Source: JAXLYE01 sp046351595 (lineage in GTDB: Bacteria > Myxococcota_A > Polyangia > Palsa-1104 > JAEUJZ01). Taken from it: 64,000 nucleotides of DNA. The position numbers and the translations under genes were made by a program. The DNA lies in the NCBI GenBank assembly GCA_046351595.1, contig JAXLYE010000006.1, positions 124,001 to 188,000 on the forward strand. The letters are read 5' to 3'. The first letter of the stretch is position 1; every line of letters starts with the position of its first letter. This document shows positions 34,047-43,357 of this stretch, one piece after another. The notes under the pieces were generated by a model that saw only the letters and a program-made list of their open reading frames with translations, did no database searches and was not told the origin of the DNA.

Positions 34047-36881
34047 ATGATCGAGAAGCGCCTGCGCTTTGAGACGTTGCTCTCCGATCTCTCGGCGGCG
34101 CTCCTCTCCTCGCGCCCGGAAGATCTGCCCGCGCAGATCGCCCTGTGGCTGGAGCGCACCGTCGAGTCGCTGCGCATCGATCGGGCATCGATCTTCCGGA
34201 TTGAGCCCGACAGCGGCACGGTCACGGTGGCGAACCTGCACGTGCGCTCCGGCTCGCCGGCGCAGCGGGTCGATCCGCGCGAGCTCACGGCGATGCCGTG
34301 GTACACGAGCCGGATCCTGCGCGGCGAGCGGCTGGAGCTCACCTCGCTGCCGGACTGCCTGCCGCCCGAGGCCGTCGGCGAGCGCGCGTTCTGCCTAGAG
34401 CAGGGGCTCACGTCGCACCTGGCCATCCCGCTCCAGATCGGCGGCCGGCTGCTCGGGACGCTCGGTGTGAGCTCGTTCGAGCCGGGCTACGTCTGGCCCG
34501 AGGCGCTCATCCAGCGCATGCAGCTGTTGGCGCAGATCTTCGCGAACGCGCTGCACCGCCAGCACACCGAGCTCGCCCTGAAGAGAAACCAGACCCGCCT
34601 GCAGCTCGCGCTGGACGCGGCGTCGGTGGGGATCTGGGAGTGGGACATCGCGCAGGACCGCGTCTCGTGGTCGCCCAACGTGCCGGCCATGTACGGCCTG
34701 GGTCCCGGCGCGGCGCCCGAGAACCACGAGGCCTACGCGCTGCTGACGCACCCCGACGATCGGCCCATGGTGCAGCAGCGCATCGCGGACTGCCGCGCCG
34801 GCAGGATCGACGAGATCCGCGCCGAGCACCGCGTGCTGTGGCCAGACGGCTCGATGCACTGGGTCGAGAGCCGCGCGAAGATCCAGCGCGGCGAGGGCGG
34901 AGAGCCGCAGCGGCTGATCGGCACGGTCATGGACATCACCGAGCGCAAGCGCGCCGAGATGCAGGCGCGCGAGTCCCACCGGATGTACGAGGCGCTCGTC
35001 AACTCGATCGACGGCATCGTCTGGGAGGTCGACGTCACGTCGTTCCGGTTCACCTACGTCAGCCCGCAGGCCGAGCGCATCCTCGGCTACCCCGTCGAGC
35101 ACTGGTACGAGCCGGGCTTCTGGCTGCGCCACATGCACGACGGCGACCGCGGCTGGGCCGCCGACTTCTGCCGCTCGGCCACGCGCGAGAAGCGCGATCA
35201 CGAGTTCCAGTACCGCATGGTCGCCGCCGACGGCCGCGAGGTCTGGGTGCACGACGTGGTCAGCGTCGTGGTCGAGGACGGCCAGCCGAGCAAGCTGCGC
35301 GGCGTCATGGTCGACATCACCGAGCGCAAGAAGGTCGAGGAGGCGCTGCGCGAGAGCGAGAGCCACTTCCGCGCGGTCTTCGAAGAGGCGCCGATCGGGC
35401 TGGCCTACATCGACCGCTCGCTGCGCATCGGCCGCGTCAACCGCTCGCTGTGCAGCTTCCTCGGCCGCACCGCCGAGGAGCTGCAGGGCAAGGCCATCGC
35501 CGAGATCACGCACCCCGACGACATCGAGCGCGACGGCGCCCTGGCGCAGCAGCTGTTCCTCGGCGAGATCGGCAGCTACCAGCTCGAGAAGCGCTACCTG
35601 CACAAGAGCGGCGAGATCGCCTGGGGCCTGCTCACCGCCACGGTGATCCGCGACAAGGACGGACAGATCGCGCACGGGCTCGGGATGATCGAGAACATCA
35701 CCGGCCGCAAGGAGGCCGAGGATCAGCTGCGGCACGCGCAGAAGATGGAGGCCCTGGGCCGGCTCGCCGGCGGCGTCGCGCACGACTTCAACAACCTGCT
35801 GACGGCCATCAAGGGCTACAGCGAGATCTCGCTGTCGCAGCTGCCGCGAGAGCACTGGCTGCGCGGCAACCTGGAGGAGATCATCCAGGCCGGGGATCGC
35901 GCCACCGCGCTGACGCGCCAGCTGCTGGCGTTCGGGCGCAAGCAGGTGCGGCGGCCGAAGCTCATCGACCTGAGCTTCACCGTCGACGAGATGCAGCGCA
36001 TGCTGCGCCGCCTGATCGGCGAGAACATCAAGCTGACGACCTCGATCGAGTCGAAGCTGGGAACGGTGCTGGCGGACCCCAACCAGGTCGAGCAGATCCT
36101 CGTCAACCTCGTGGTCAACGCGCGCGACGCCATGCCGCGCGGCGGCAAGCTCACGATCGAGCTGGCGAACGTCTACCTGGACGCCGAGTACGCGCGCCAC
36201 CACCGCGACGTGACGCCGGGACCGTACGTGATGCTGGCGGTCAGCGACACCGGCGTCGGCATGAGCCGCGACGTCCAGCAGCGCATCTTCGAGCCCTTCT
36301 TCACGACCAAGGAGCCGGGCATGGGCACCGGGCTCGGCCTGCCCATGGTCTACGGCATCGTCAAGCAGAGCGAGGGCCACATCTGGGTCTACAGCGAGCC
36401 CGGGGTCGGCACGACGTTCAAGATCTACCTGCCGTGCTCCGGGCAGCCCGCGGACGTGCCCGAGCCGCGGCCGCCACGACCGAGCGAGAGCGAGTGCGAG
36501 GCGCCGGGCGGCACCGCCTCGATCCTGGTGGTGGAGGACGACGACAGCGTCCGCAACATGCTGCTGCGCATCCTGCGCGAGAACGGGTACTCGCTGGTGG
36601 CGGCGCGCGATGGGCAGGAGGCGCTGCAGCTGTGCGAGCAGGGCGAGCGGCGCTTCGACCTCCTGCTGACCGACGTGATCATGCCCAAGATGGGCGGTCG
36701 CGAGCTCAGCGAGAAGCTCAAGCGGCTGCGGCCCGACCTCAAGGTGCTGTACCTGTCTGGTTATGCCCATGACGCGATGGTGCACAACGGCGCGCTCGAC
36801 CGCGGCGTGGCGCTGCTGGAGAAGCCGTTCACCAAGGCGGAGCTCTTGCACAAGATCCGCGAGGTCCTGGGCAGGGCCTAG
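34047..36881 (+). CDS. GAF-PAS-PAS-PAS hybrid sensor histidine kinase
   Basis: A 944-residue soluble hybrid kinase with GAAGGAG before the ATG. Order: GAF (about 8-178), three PAS/PAC domains (about 188-308, 313-432, 442-560, each ending in ITERK or ITGRK), HisKA with His579 (VAHDFNNLLTAIKGY), HATPase (about 680-800, DTGVGM and GTGLGLPMVYG) and a C-terminal receiver (about 828-943) with phosphoacceptor Asp876 (LLTDVIMPKMGG). The DFNNLL H-box is typical of hybrid kinases of the PAS-rich class. The signal is unknown; several sensory inputs are implied. The IS element inserted three bases after its stop codon, leaving the protein intact. Confidence 0.95.
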   Translation: MIEKRLRFETLLSDLSAALLSSRPEDLPAQIALWLERTVESLRIDRASIFRIEPDSGTVTVANLHVRSGSPAQRVDPRELTAMPWYTSRILRGERLELTSLPDCLPPEAVGERAFCLEQGLTSHLAIPLQIGGRLLGTLGVSSFEPGYVWPEALIQRMQLLAQIFANALHRQHTELALKRNQTRLQLALDAASVGIWEWDIAQDRVSWSPNVPAMYGLGPGAAPENHEAYALLTHPDDRPMVQQRIADCRAGRIDEIRAEHRVLWPDGSMHWVESRAKIQRGEGGEPQRLIGTVMDITERKRAEMQARESHRMYEALVNSIDGIVWEVDVTSFRFTYVSPQAERILGYPVEHWYEPGFWLRHMHDGDRGWAADFCRSATREKRDHEFQYRMVAADGREVWVHDVVSVVVEDGQPSKLRGVMVDITERKKVEEALRESESHFRAVFEEAPIGLAYIDRSLRIGRVNRSLCSFLGRTAEELQGKAIAEITHPDDIERDGALAQQLFLGEIGSYQLEKRYLHKSGEIAWGLLTATVIRDKDGQIAHGLGMIENITGRKEAEDQLRHAQKMEALGRLAGGVAHDFNNLLTAIKGYSEISLSQLPREHWLRGNLEEIIQAGDRATALTRQLLAFGRKQVRRPKLIDLSFTVDEMQRMLRRLIGENIKLTTSIESKLGTVLADPNQVEQILVNLVVNARDAMPRGGKLTIELANVYLDAEYARHHRDVTPGPYVMLAVSDTGVGMSRDVQQRIFEPFFTTKEPGMGTGLGLPMVYGIVKQSEGHIWVYSEPGVGTTFKIYLPCSGQPADVPEPRPPRPSESECEAPGGTASILVVEDDDSVRNMLLRILRENGYSLVAARDGQEALQLCEQGERRFDLLLTDVIMPKMGGRELSEKLKRLRPDLKVLYLSGYAHDAMVHNGALDRGVALLEKPFTKAELLHKIREVLGRA

Positions 36882-36884
36882 CCG

Positions 36885-38308
36885 CAATACCGTTTAGTTA
36901 AGCCGCTGGCCCCGTCGCCGAGGCGGGTCTATAGAGGCTCCGATCAGGAGCCTCCAGGACCATGCTCATCCAAGCTGCTCTCAGTGACTTCGCACAGCTG
37001 GGTCTGCCGCCTCGTCCCAGCCTCGACACCATCACCCAGCACATCGACCCCGCCTGGATCCAGCAGGCCCTTGAGCAGACCGGCACGGTCTCCATTCGCC
37101 GTCGCCGCCTGCCGGCGCAGCAAGTGGTCTGGCTCATCCTGGGCATGGCCCTGTTTGCCGACCGCAGCCTCGCCGCCGTCCTGAGTCATCTGCGTCTGTA
37201 CGGCGCCAATCCCGGCACGCCGCTGGATCAGCCCCCCACCGCCGGAGCGATCGTGCAGGCTCGGGACCGCCTGGGCGAGGCTCCGCTGCAGACTCTGTTC
37301 GAGCTCACCGCCGAGCACTGGGCTCGCCAGGGCGAGACCGACCAGCTGTTTCACGGCCTGCGCACCCTTGCGATGGACGGCTCGACGCTGCGCGTGCCGG
37401 ATTCCTTCGACAATGCTGAGTCCTTTGGGATTCCCAAAAGTGGCCGCAGCCTGGGCGCCTTCCCGCTGCTGCGTATCCTGACGATGTTAGACACCCATTC
37501 TCACTTGGCGCTGCGCGCTCAGATGGGACCCTTTAGTGTGGGAGAGCCGACGCTGGCCCGGCCTCTTCTGGAGCATCTTCCCCCGGACTCGCTGCTTCTG
37601 ATCGACATGGGGCTATGCGGCTACGAAGCGCTGGCTCGGATCCGTGCGCAGGGAGGACGGCGATTCTGGATGACACGCAAGAAGCGCAACGTCCGCTGTC
37701 ACCACGTCAAGACGCTGGGCCCCGGCGACGAGCTGGTGACGCTGCCTCGCCCCAAGAGCGCAGACCCGCAGCTGCCCCCGCAGCTTGTGGCCCGAGCCAT
37801 TCACTACCAGTGGCCCGGCTATCCGCCGCAGACGCTGCTGACCTCGTTGCTCTCGCCCGAGCACTTCCCGGCCCCGGAGCTGATCGCGCACTACCACGAG
37901 AGATGGGAAGTGGAGCTGGGGCTGGACGAGATCAAGACGCACCTTCTGCACAGCGCCGGAGCGCAGCTACGCTCACGGACTCCGGAGCGGGTCCGTCAGG
38001 AGGCCTGGGGTCTTCTGACGCTGTACAATCTGGTGCGGCTGCAGATGCTCAAGGTGGCGCACGAGCACGGCGTGCCGGCCCGCGGACTGAGCTTCCGGTG
38101 CGCCGCGCTGCTGATCGGCAACGTCTGGTCCAGCGCCTGGCTCACGCCGCCGGGAACCATCTACGGCCTGATGAGCGAGATGGAGCGCAACCTCAAGCAG
38201 CTCCTGTTACCGCCTCGCCGCCCTCGTGTAAACCGCCGCGAGGTCAAGCTCAAGATGAGCAACTTCCCCAAGAAGCAGCGACGGCATCACGTTATCTAAA
38301 CGGTATTG
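36885..38308 (+). mobile_element. Complete IS4-family insertion sequence with 10-bp target duplication
   Basis: The 1424-bp element is bounded by perfect 13-bp inverted repeats CAATACCGTTTAG (36885-36897) and its complement (38296-38308). Directly outside are identical 10-bp copies of GGCCTAGCCG (36875-36884 and 38309-38318), the target duplication. The left copy contains the stop codon of the hybrid kinase. Inside is one intact transposase gene. IS4-type elements commonly make 9-12 bp duplications. Perfect ends, an intact gene and an unmutated duplication indicate a recent insertion. Confidence 0.95.
36962..38299 (+). CDS. IS4-family DDE transposase
   Basis: A 445-residue transposase. An N-terminal IS4-type domain (about 15-115, PPTAGAIVQARDRLG) precedes the DDE catalytic domain: Asp139 (AMDGST), Asp215 (LLIDMG) and Glu318 within the YREK signature Tyr311-x2-Arg314-x3-Glu318-x6-Lys325. 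All catalytic residues are present. A basic C-terminal tail (about 410-445) ends three bases into the right inverted repeat. The gene fills nearly the whole element. Confidence 0.95.
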   Translation: MLIQAALSDFAQLGLPPRPSLDTITQHIDPAWIQQALEQTGTVSIRRRRLPAQQVVWLILGMALFADRSLAAVLSHLRLYGANPGTPLDQPPTAGAIVQARDRLGEAPLQTLFELTAEHWARQGETDQLFHGLRTLAMDGSTLRVPDSFDNAESFGIPKSGRSLGAFPLLRILTMLDTHSHLALRAQMGPFSVGEPTLARPLLEHLPPDSLLLIDMGLCGYEALARIRAQGGRRFWMTRKKRNVRCHHVKTLGPGDELVTLPRPKSADPQLPPQLVARAIHYQWPGYPPQTLLTSLLSPEHFPAPELIAHYHERWEVELGLDEIKTHLLHSAGAQLRSRTPERVRQEAWGLLTLYNLVRLQMLKVAHEHGVPARGLSFRCAALLIGNVWSSAWLTPPGTIYGLMSEMERNLKQLLLPPRRPRVNRREVKLKMSNFPKKQRRHHVI

Positions 38309-38368
38309 GGCCTAGCCGCTCATCGCGCTTGGCTGCGCCGCGAGGTTGCCCGTACCATCGCGCGCGCA

Positions 38369-39163
38369 ATGAACACTCCCTTCACGAAGAAATACGGCCC
38401 CTGGGCCGTCGTTGCCGGCGCCTCGGAAGGGCTCGGCGCAGAGTTCGCGCGGCAGCTCGCGCAGCGCGGCCTCAACGTCCTGCTGGTCGCCCGGCGCGCG
38501 GCCGTGCTCGACGAGGTGGCCGCATCGATCCGGGCGCAGCACGGGGTCGAGGTCCGCACCGCGGCGCTCGATCTGTCGGACCCCGCGCTGCCCGACAAGA
38601 TCCGTTCCGCGACCGCGGGCCTGGAGGTCGGGCTGCTCGTCTACAACGCCGCGTACAGCACCATCGGCGAGTTCCTGTCGCAGGATCTCAGCGACGAGCT
38701 GCGGATCGTCGATGTGAACTGTCGCGGTCCGGTGATCCTGGCGCACGTGCTCTGCCAGCAGATGGCGGCGCGGCGGCGCGGCGGCGTGATCCTGATGTCG
38801 TCGATTGCGGCCGGGCAGGGCTCGCCGCTCATCGCCACGTATGCCGCGACCAAGGCGTTCAACCTGATCTTTGGCGAGGGGCTGTGGGCCGAGCTGTCGC
38901 GCCACGGCATCGACGTCATCACGTGCCGCGCCGGAGCGACGCGGACGCCCGGCTACGAGCGCAGCCAGCCGCGCGGCGGCGACTTCCTGCTCATGGACGC
39001 GGCGCCCGTCGTCCGCCAGACGCTCGAGGCGATCGGCCGCAGCCCGAGCCTGATCCCGGGGCTCCTGAACGGTGCGTCCGCGTTCTTCATGGGCCGCATC
39101 CTGCCGCGCCGGCTGGCGGTGCGGCTGCTCGGGAGCGCAACGCGCCGGATGTACGAGCGCTGA
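38369..39163 (+). CDS. Short-chain dehydrogenase/reductase
   Basis: A 264-residue classical SDR. The nucleotide-binding motif GASEGLG sits near residue 17, followed by an ARR pair after the second strand that suggests NADP(H) preference; the NAA-type motif (VYNAAYS) and the catalytic SSI with Tyr158-x3-Lys162 (YAATK) are all present. The C-terminal 60 residues (GLLNGASAFFMGRILPRRLAV) are characteristic of a subgroup of SDRs annotated as acyl or ketone reductases. Substrate unknown. Before the IS landed it would have followed the hybrid kinase by about 70 bases. Confidence 0.92.
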   Translation: MNTPFTKKYGPWAVVAGASEGLGAEFARQLAQRGLNVLLVARRAAVLDEVAASIRAQHGVEVRTAALDLSDPALPDKIRSATAGLEVGLLVYNAAYSTIGEFLSQDLSDELRIVDVNCRGPVILAHVLCQQMAARRRGGVILMSSIAAGQGSPLIATYAATKAFNLIFGEGLWAELSRHGIDVITCRAGATRTPGYERSQPRGGDFLLMDAAPVVRQTLEAIGRSPSLIPGLLNGASAFFMGRILPRRLAVRLLGSATRRMYER

Positions 39164-39301
39164 TCCCGGACGCCGCGCCCCGCTCGCTGCGTAGCGGCAG
39201 CCGGTCAAGCATCTTCCCTGCGTCGCCGGACCCTCGCATAATGGCGACGATGCGTCCGTCAGCGGCAGCCAAGAGGGTGCGGGGCGCAGGCGCGCGGTGG
39301 A

Positions 39302-40048
<747 letters not shown>

Positions 40049-40110
40049 GGCGTTGGGGAAGCGCTGGGGAACAATCGTCCGGCGCTTCCTGCCGCAGGGT
40101 AGGGCGTGGT

Positions 40111-42198
40111 TCAGTTACACGGGACGGGGGCGCCGTCTACCACGAAGAAGTCGACGTTCGAGGTGTATGAATAGGCGTCCCAGTTGGTGCTAAGCAGGGT
40201 GCTCGATGGCGTGTGGCTGCGCGTCCCGACCGACTTGTACCGCGTGACATAGTCCATCACCGCCTGCCGATCCCGCCACAGCGGGCTCCAGGGCTGGTAG
40301 GCAGAGCGGCCGAGCTCCTGCAGGCCCGGAGCCGCCGCGCCCCCCGTGCCGCGGGTAAACAGCGTCGCGTGATCCAGGTCCGCGTCGCCCCAGATCTTGC
40401 CGGTGTTGACGCCCTCGCTCGAGGCCGACTTCACGTAGGTGCCCGAGGCCGTGCTCAGGATGAACCACGGGAATCCGTAGTCCTGGGCCGTCCACGTGCC
40501 GGACGCGCTGAGGTCCCCGGCCCACGTCGTCACCTTGAACAGGCTGGAGCAGCGCAGCTCCCCCTGGTTCGCGTTGATCTCCAGCCCCTGCACGGCCGCC
40601 CACTTGTTCCACGGCCCCACGATCGCGGGATAGGTGTAGTTGTTGGCAACGCGCACCGCGATGCGGGAGCCCGCAGCCGGCGTCGTCCCCGCCACCCAGG
40701 GGACCAGCGTCACGCAGTACTTGCCCTCGAGCAGCGTCTGACCGGCCGGGCACTGCACCGGCGAGCCCAGGACGCGGATCTCGGAGAGCACCAACGAGGT
40801 GTACTGGTCCGCCGTCTCCATCTGCACCGAGACGTACCGTGCGTAGCTGTCGATCTTGATGTAGCTGCCCTGGTCGGAGGCCGCGACCCCCGCCGACGGA
40901 TAGCTGCGCCAGTTCACCAGATCGTCCGAGAGCCTGATCGAGTAGTTGCGCAGGCGCTCGCCGCAGCAGTCCGTGCGGTTATACACCGCGACGTGCGAGA
41001 TGTAGCGGTAGTCTTCCAGATCGATGACCTTGAACGGACGGTAGTACGTACCCTGGCTGATCCCGGGCGTGTCGCTGGGGTTGCCGACCAGGATGCCGTC
41101 CACCGCGCGATCGTTGGGCTGAAAGTCCGGCGATGCCGACGTGCCGACGAAGCCGCTCCAGACCCGCTTGCCCAGCGCCAGGTTGAGCGGCTCACCGCCG
41201 AGCACCTGGACCTCTGCCAGGCTGAGGATGCCGGTGTCGTTCAGCTCGACCGAGACCTGGCTGATCGACTCGTTGATCGGGACCAGCAGCGGGAAGGTCT
41301 GCGGCGTCGGGAAGGAGATCGTGCGCCAGGTGCCGTCGGCGCGCAGGACCCAGACCGTGAAGTTCGACAGCCGCTCGGCGCAGCAGTCGGTGCGGTTGTG
41401 CAGGACGACCCAGCTCACCGGCTGCGCGCTGCCCAGGCCGACCCACCACCACGGCTTGTACTGCAGATCGGTGTGCGTCACCGAGCCGCTTCCGTAGGCG
41501 CCATCGGTATTGCCGTCGACGGCGCGCGCCGCCTCGCCACCGTAGGCGGTGCTCGACTGCGAGGTCGGCATGCCCTTGGCCAGGTTGCGCCCCGGCGTCT
41601 TCTGGAGGACCTGCACCTCACTGAGGTTCAGGATGCCGGTGCCGCGCAGCTTGATCTTCACATAGCGCGCCAGCCGATCGAAGTTCACGGTCAGCGGGGA
41701 CGGCTGCGTCCCGTTGTACGAGGTCGTCTGCCACGTCGTCCCATCGGTCGACGTCATGACGTCGAAGTCGGTCAGCCGATCCGCGCAGCAGTCGGTCCGG
41801 TTGTAGATCACCACCTGATTGATGAACAGGAGGTCCTGCAGATCGACCTGCAGCCAGGGCTGAGCCTCGTAGTTGGTGTGGGCCATCTGGGCGATCCCGA
41901 AGGGACCCAGGCTGCTCAGGTAGCCGTCGACGGCGTTGGCGGCGGCAAACATCGAGGAGTTCTGATAGGTCGAAGACAGCGTGGCCGGCTTGCCCTGCGC
42001 CACGTTGCGAAAGAAGGTCAGGGCCTGTTCCCGGTACACGAGGCTCTCGTCGAGCGGTGGGCCGTTCTCACAGCCGCTGCACAGCATGGCCAGCGCCGCC
42101 AGGATCGGCGCTACGCGCGACCCGAGGCCGCGCCGCGGCGGCTGCGTATTGTGTCTGCACATCGGCTGCGAATCGGCGTCATTCCGTTGCAACTGCAT
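40111..42198 (-). CDS. Lipoprotein with three fucolectin-like (F5/8C-type) domains
   Basis: A 695-residue product from ATG 42198 (GGGGGAGGA just upstream; in-frame ATG 42264 is less likely). A signal sequence ends near LCSGC (Cys43). Three tandem beta-sandwich domains (about 65-195, 205-340, 345-490) each carry NRTDCC followed by (A/G)(D/E)RL, which fits the fucose-binding R-x-D-x4-R signature of eel agglutinin with its vicinal Cys pair. In the first two a His lies 27 positions before the Arg, roughly where the lectin's fucose-binding His is expected; the third lacks it. The C-terminal 200 residues are unrecognised. Likely a surface glycan-binding protein. Confidence 0.82.
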   Translation of the reverse strand: MQLQRNDADSQPMCRHNTQPPRRGLGSRVAPILAALAMLCSGCENGPPLDESLVYREQALTFFRNVAQGKPATLSSTYQNSSMFAAANAVDGYLSSLGPFGIAQMAHTNYEAQPWLQVDLQDLLFINQVVIYNRTDCCADRLTDFDVMTSTDGTTWQTTSYNGTQPSPLTVNFDRLARYVKIKLRGTGILNLSEVQVLQKTPGRNLAKGMPTSQSSTAYGGEAARAVDGNTDGAYGSGSVTHTDLQYKPWWWVGLGSAQPVSWVVLHNRTDCCAERLSNFTVWVLRADGTWRTISFPTPQTFPLLVPINESISQVSVELNDTGILSLAEVQVLGGEPLNLALGKRVWSGFVGTSASPDFQPNDRAVDGILVGNPSDTPGISQGTYYRPFKVIDLEDYRYISHVAVYNRTDCCGERLRNYSIRLSDDLVNWRSYPSAGVAASDQGSYIKIDSYARYVSVQMETADQYTSLVLSEIRVLGSPVQCPAGQTLLEGKYCVTLVPWVAGTTPAAGSRIAVRVANNYTYPAIVGPWNKWAAVQGLEINANQGELRCSSLFKVTTWAGDLSASGTWTAQDYGFPWFILSTASGTYVKSASSEGVNTGKIWGDADLDHATLFTRGTGGAAAPGLQELGRSAYQPWSPLWRDRQAVMDYVTRYKSVGTRSHTPSSTLLSTNWDAYSYTSNVDFFVVDGAPVPCN

Positions 42199-42595
42199 AT
42201 TCCTCCCCCAAAAAGAGTCCGACTGCGGTGGTGCACGCGGGCGCCCCATCACCCGCTGCATCACCGCTCATCCAGGAATCTAGCCGGCGAGGAATCAGCC
42301 GAACATGGTAATAGTTTGGGTCGGCCGCCCGCGCCCGGTTCGTCGACGGCAGGCCGCCATCACGCGGGCGCCGCGCGGGCACCACACGGGCGCCGTACGG
42401 CCCCCAGACGCCCGACCAAACCGTACCGACCAGATCGTGCTGATCAGATCGTGCTGACTAAACCGCGCCCCAGATGAAACCTGAAGTTTTGCGATAGGCG
42501 GGGGTGACGCCGGAGGCAGGGCTCCCGACGCGCTAGCGGCGGGATGCCGCAGGCAAAAGGACCCGCGCCGATCCGTATCTCGTGCGGGGCGTGGT
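42199..42595. other. Intergenic region with 14-bp direct repeats copied from the regulator 3' end
   Basis: No gene. CAGATCGTGCTGA occurs at 42431-42443 and 42445-42457 (period 14), and AGATCGTGCTGATCAG at 42432-42447 recurs exactly at 42598-42613, where it encodes the last residues and stop of the response regulator. The middle part (42330-42400) has repeated CGGGCGCC words. Confidence 0.55.
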
Positions 42596-43222
42596 TTAGA
42601 TCGTGCTGATCAGGCCGACGCGGTGGCCGTAGCTGATGATCTCGCCGACGCTGCGCACCCCGAGCTTCTCCTTCACGTGCGTCAGGTGGTTGCTCACCGT
42701 ACTTACGGACAGGTTAAGCTCCGCGGCGATCTCGGTGACGCGGCGGTTCTGCAGGATCAGCGTGAAGATCTGGTACTCGCGGGCGCTCAGCGCCTCGTGC
42801 GGAGCCGCGGCTCCTTCGGCGCGCGCCTGCTGCGCCGCGGCCCGACGAGGCGGACCGCCGCCCCGGACCACCTGCCGGAACACCGCCAGGAGCTCCTGCG
42901 GGCTCTGCTCCTTCGACAGATAGGCGACCGCGCCTTCGCCAAGGAGCCGGTCTGCGTACTGCTCTTCGGGATACATCGACAAGGCCACCACACGCAGCGA
43001 GGGATGTTCGCTGCGTAGGCGCCGCAGCACCTCGATGCCGTTGACGCGCGGCAGCGACAGATCCAAAAGCAGGATGTCCCAGTCCTGTTTCCCCTCGGCA
43101 AGCAGCACCTGCCGGCCGTCGCTGGCCTCGCCCACGACGACCATGTCGGGCTGCGTCTCGATCAGCTGGCGCAGCCCGTGACGGACGATGGCGTGATCAT
43201 CGGCGATGAAGATTCGGATCAA
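42596..43222 (-). CDS. NarL/FixJ-family response regulator
   Basis: A 208-residue regulator: receiver domain (1-120) with acidic pocket Asp8-Asp9, phosphoacceptor Asp54 (LLLDLSLP) and Lys in YLSKEQ, then a LuxR-type helix-turn-helix (about 145-205) with the recognition region LNLSVSTVSNHLTHVKEKLG. It lies divergent from, and 135 bases away from, the HisKA_3 kinase at 43358, which is very likely its partner. Its DNA targets are unknown; the short divergent promoter region may be one. Confidence 0.95.
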   Translation of the reverse strand: MIRIFIADDHAIVRHGLRQLIETQPDMVVVGEASDGRQVLLAEGKQDWDILLLDLSLPRVNGIEVLRRLRSEHPSLRVVALSMYPEEQYADRLLGEGAVAYLSKEQSPQELLAVFRQVVRGGGPPRRAAAQQARAEGAAAPHEALSAREYQIFTLILQNRRVTEIAAELNLSVSTVSNHLTHVKEKLGVRSVGEIISYGHRVGLISTI

Positions 43223-43357
43223 GCGGTACCCATCCCTGATCCGTAGGGTATCAGGAGAGCCGCCGCCCCGGGACGGCCAAGCGCGAGCCCGCCGCCCGGG
43301 CCCCCGGACCCGGAGGAGAGCCCGCGGAGTGAGCGACCGATCGCGTTAAGCTAAGCC

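Noticed and set aside
34395..36887. 830-codon minus-strand frame opposite the hybrid kinase
   Set aside because: A shadow of the kinase gene; no recognisable motif and no start signal.
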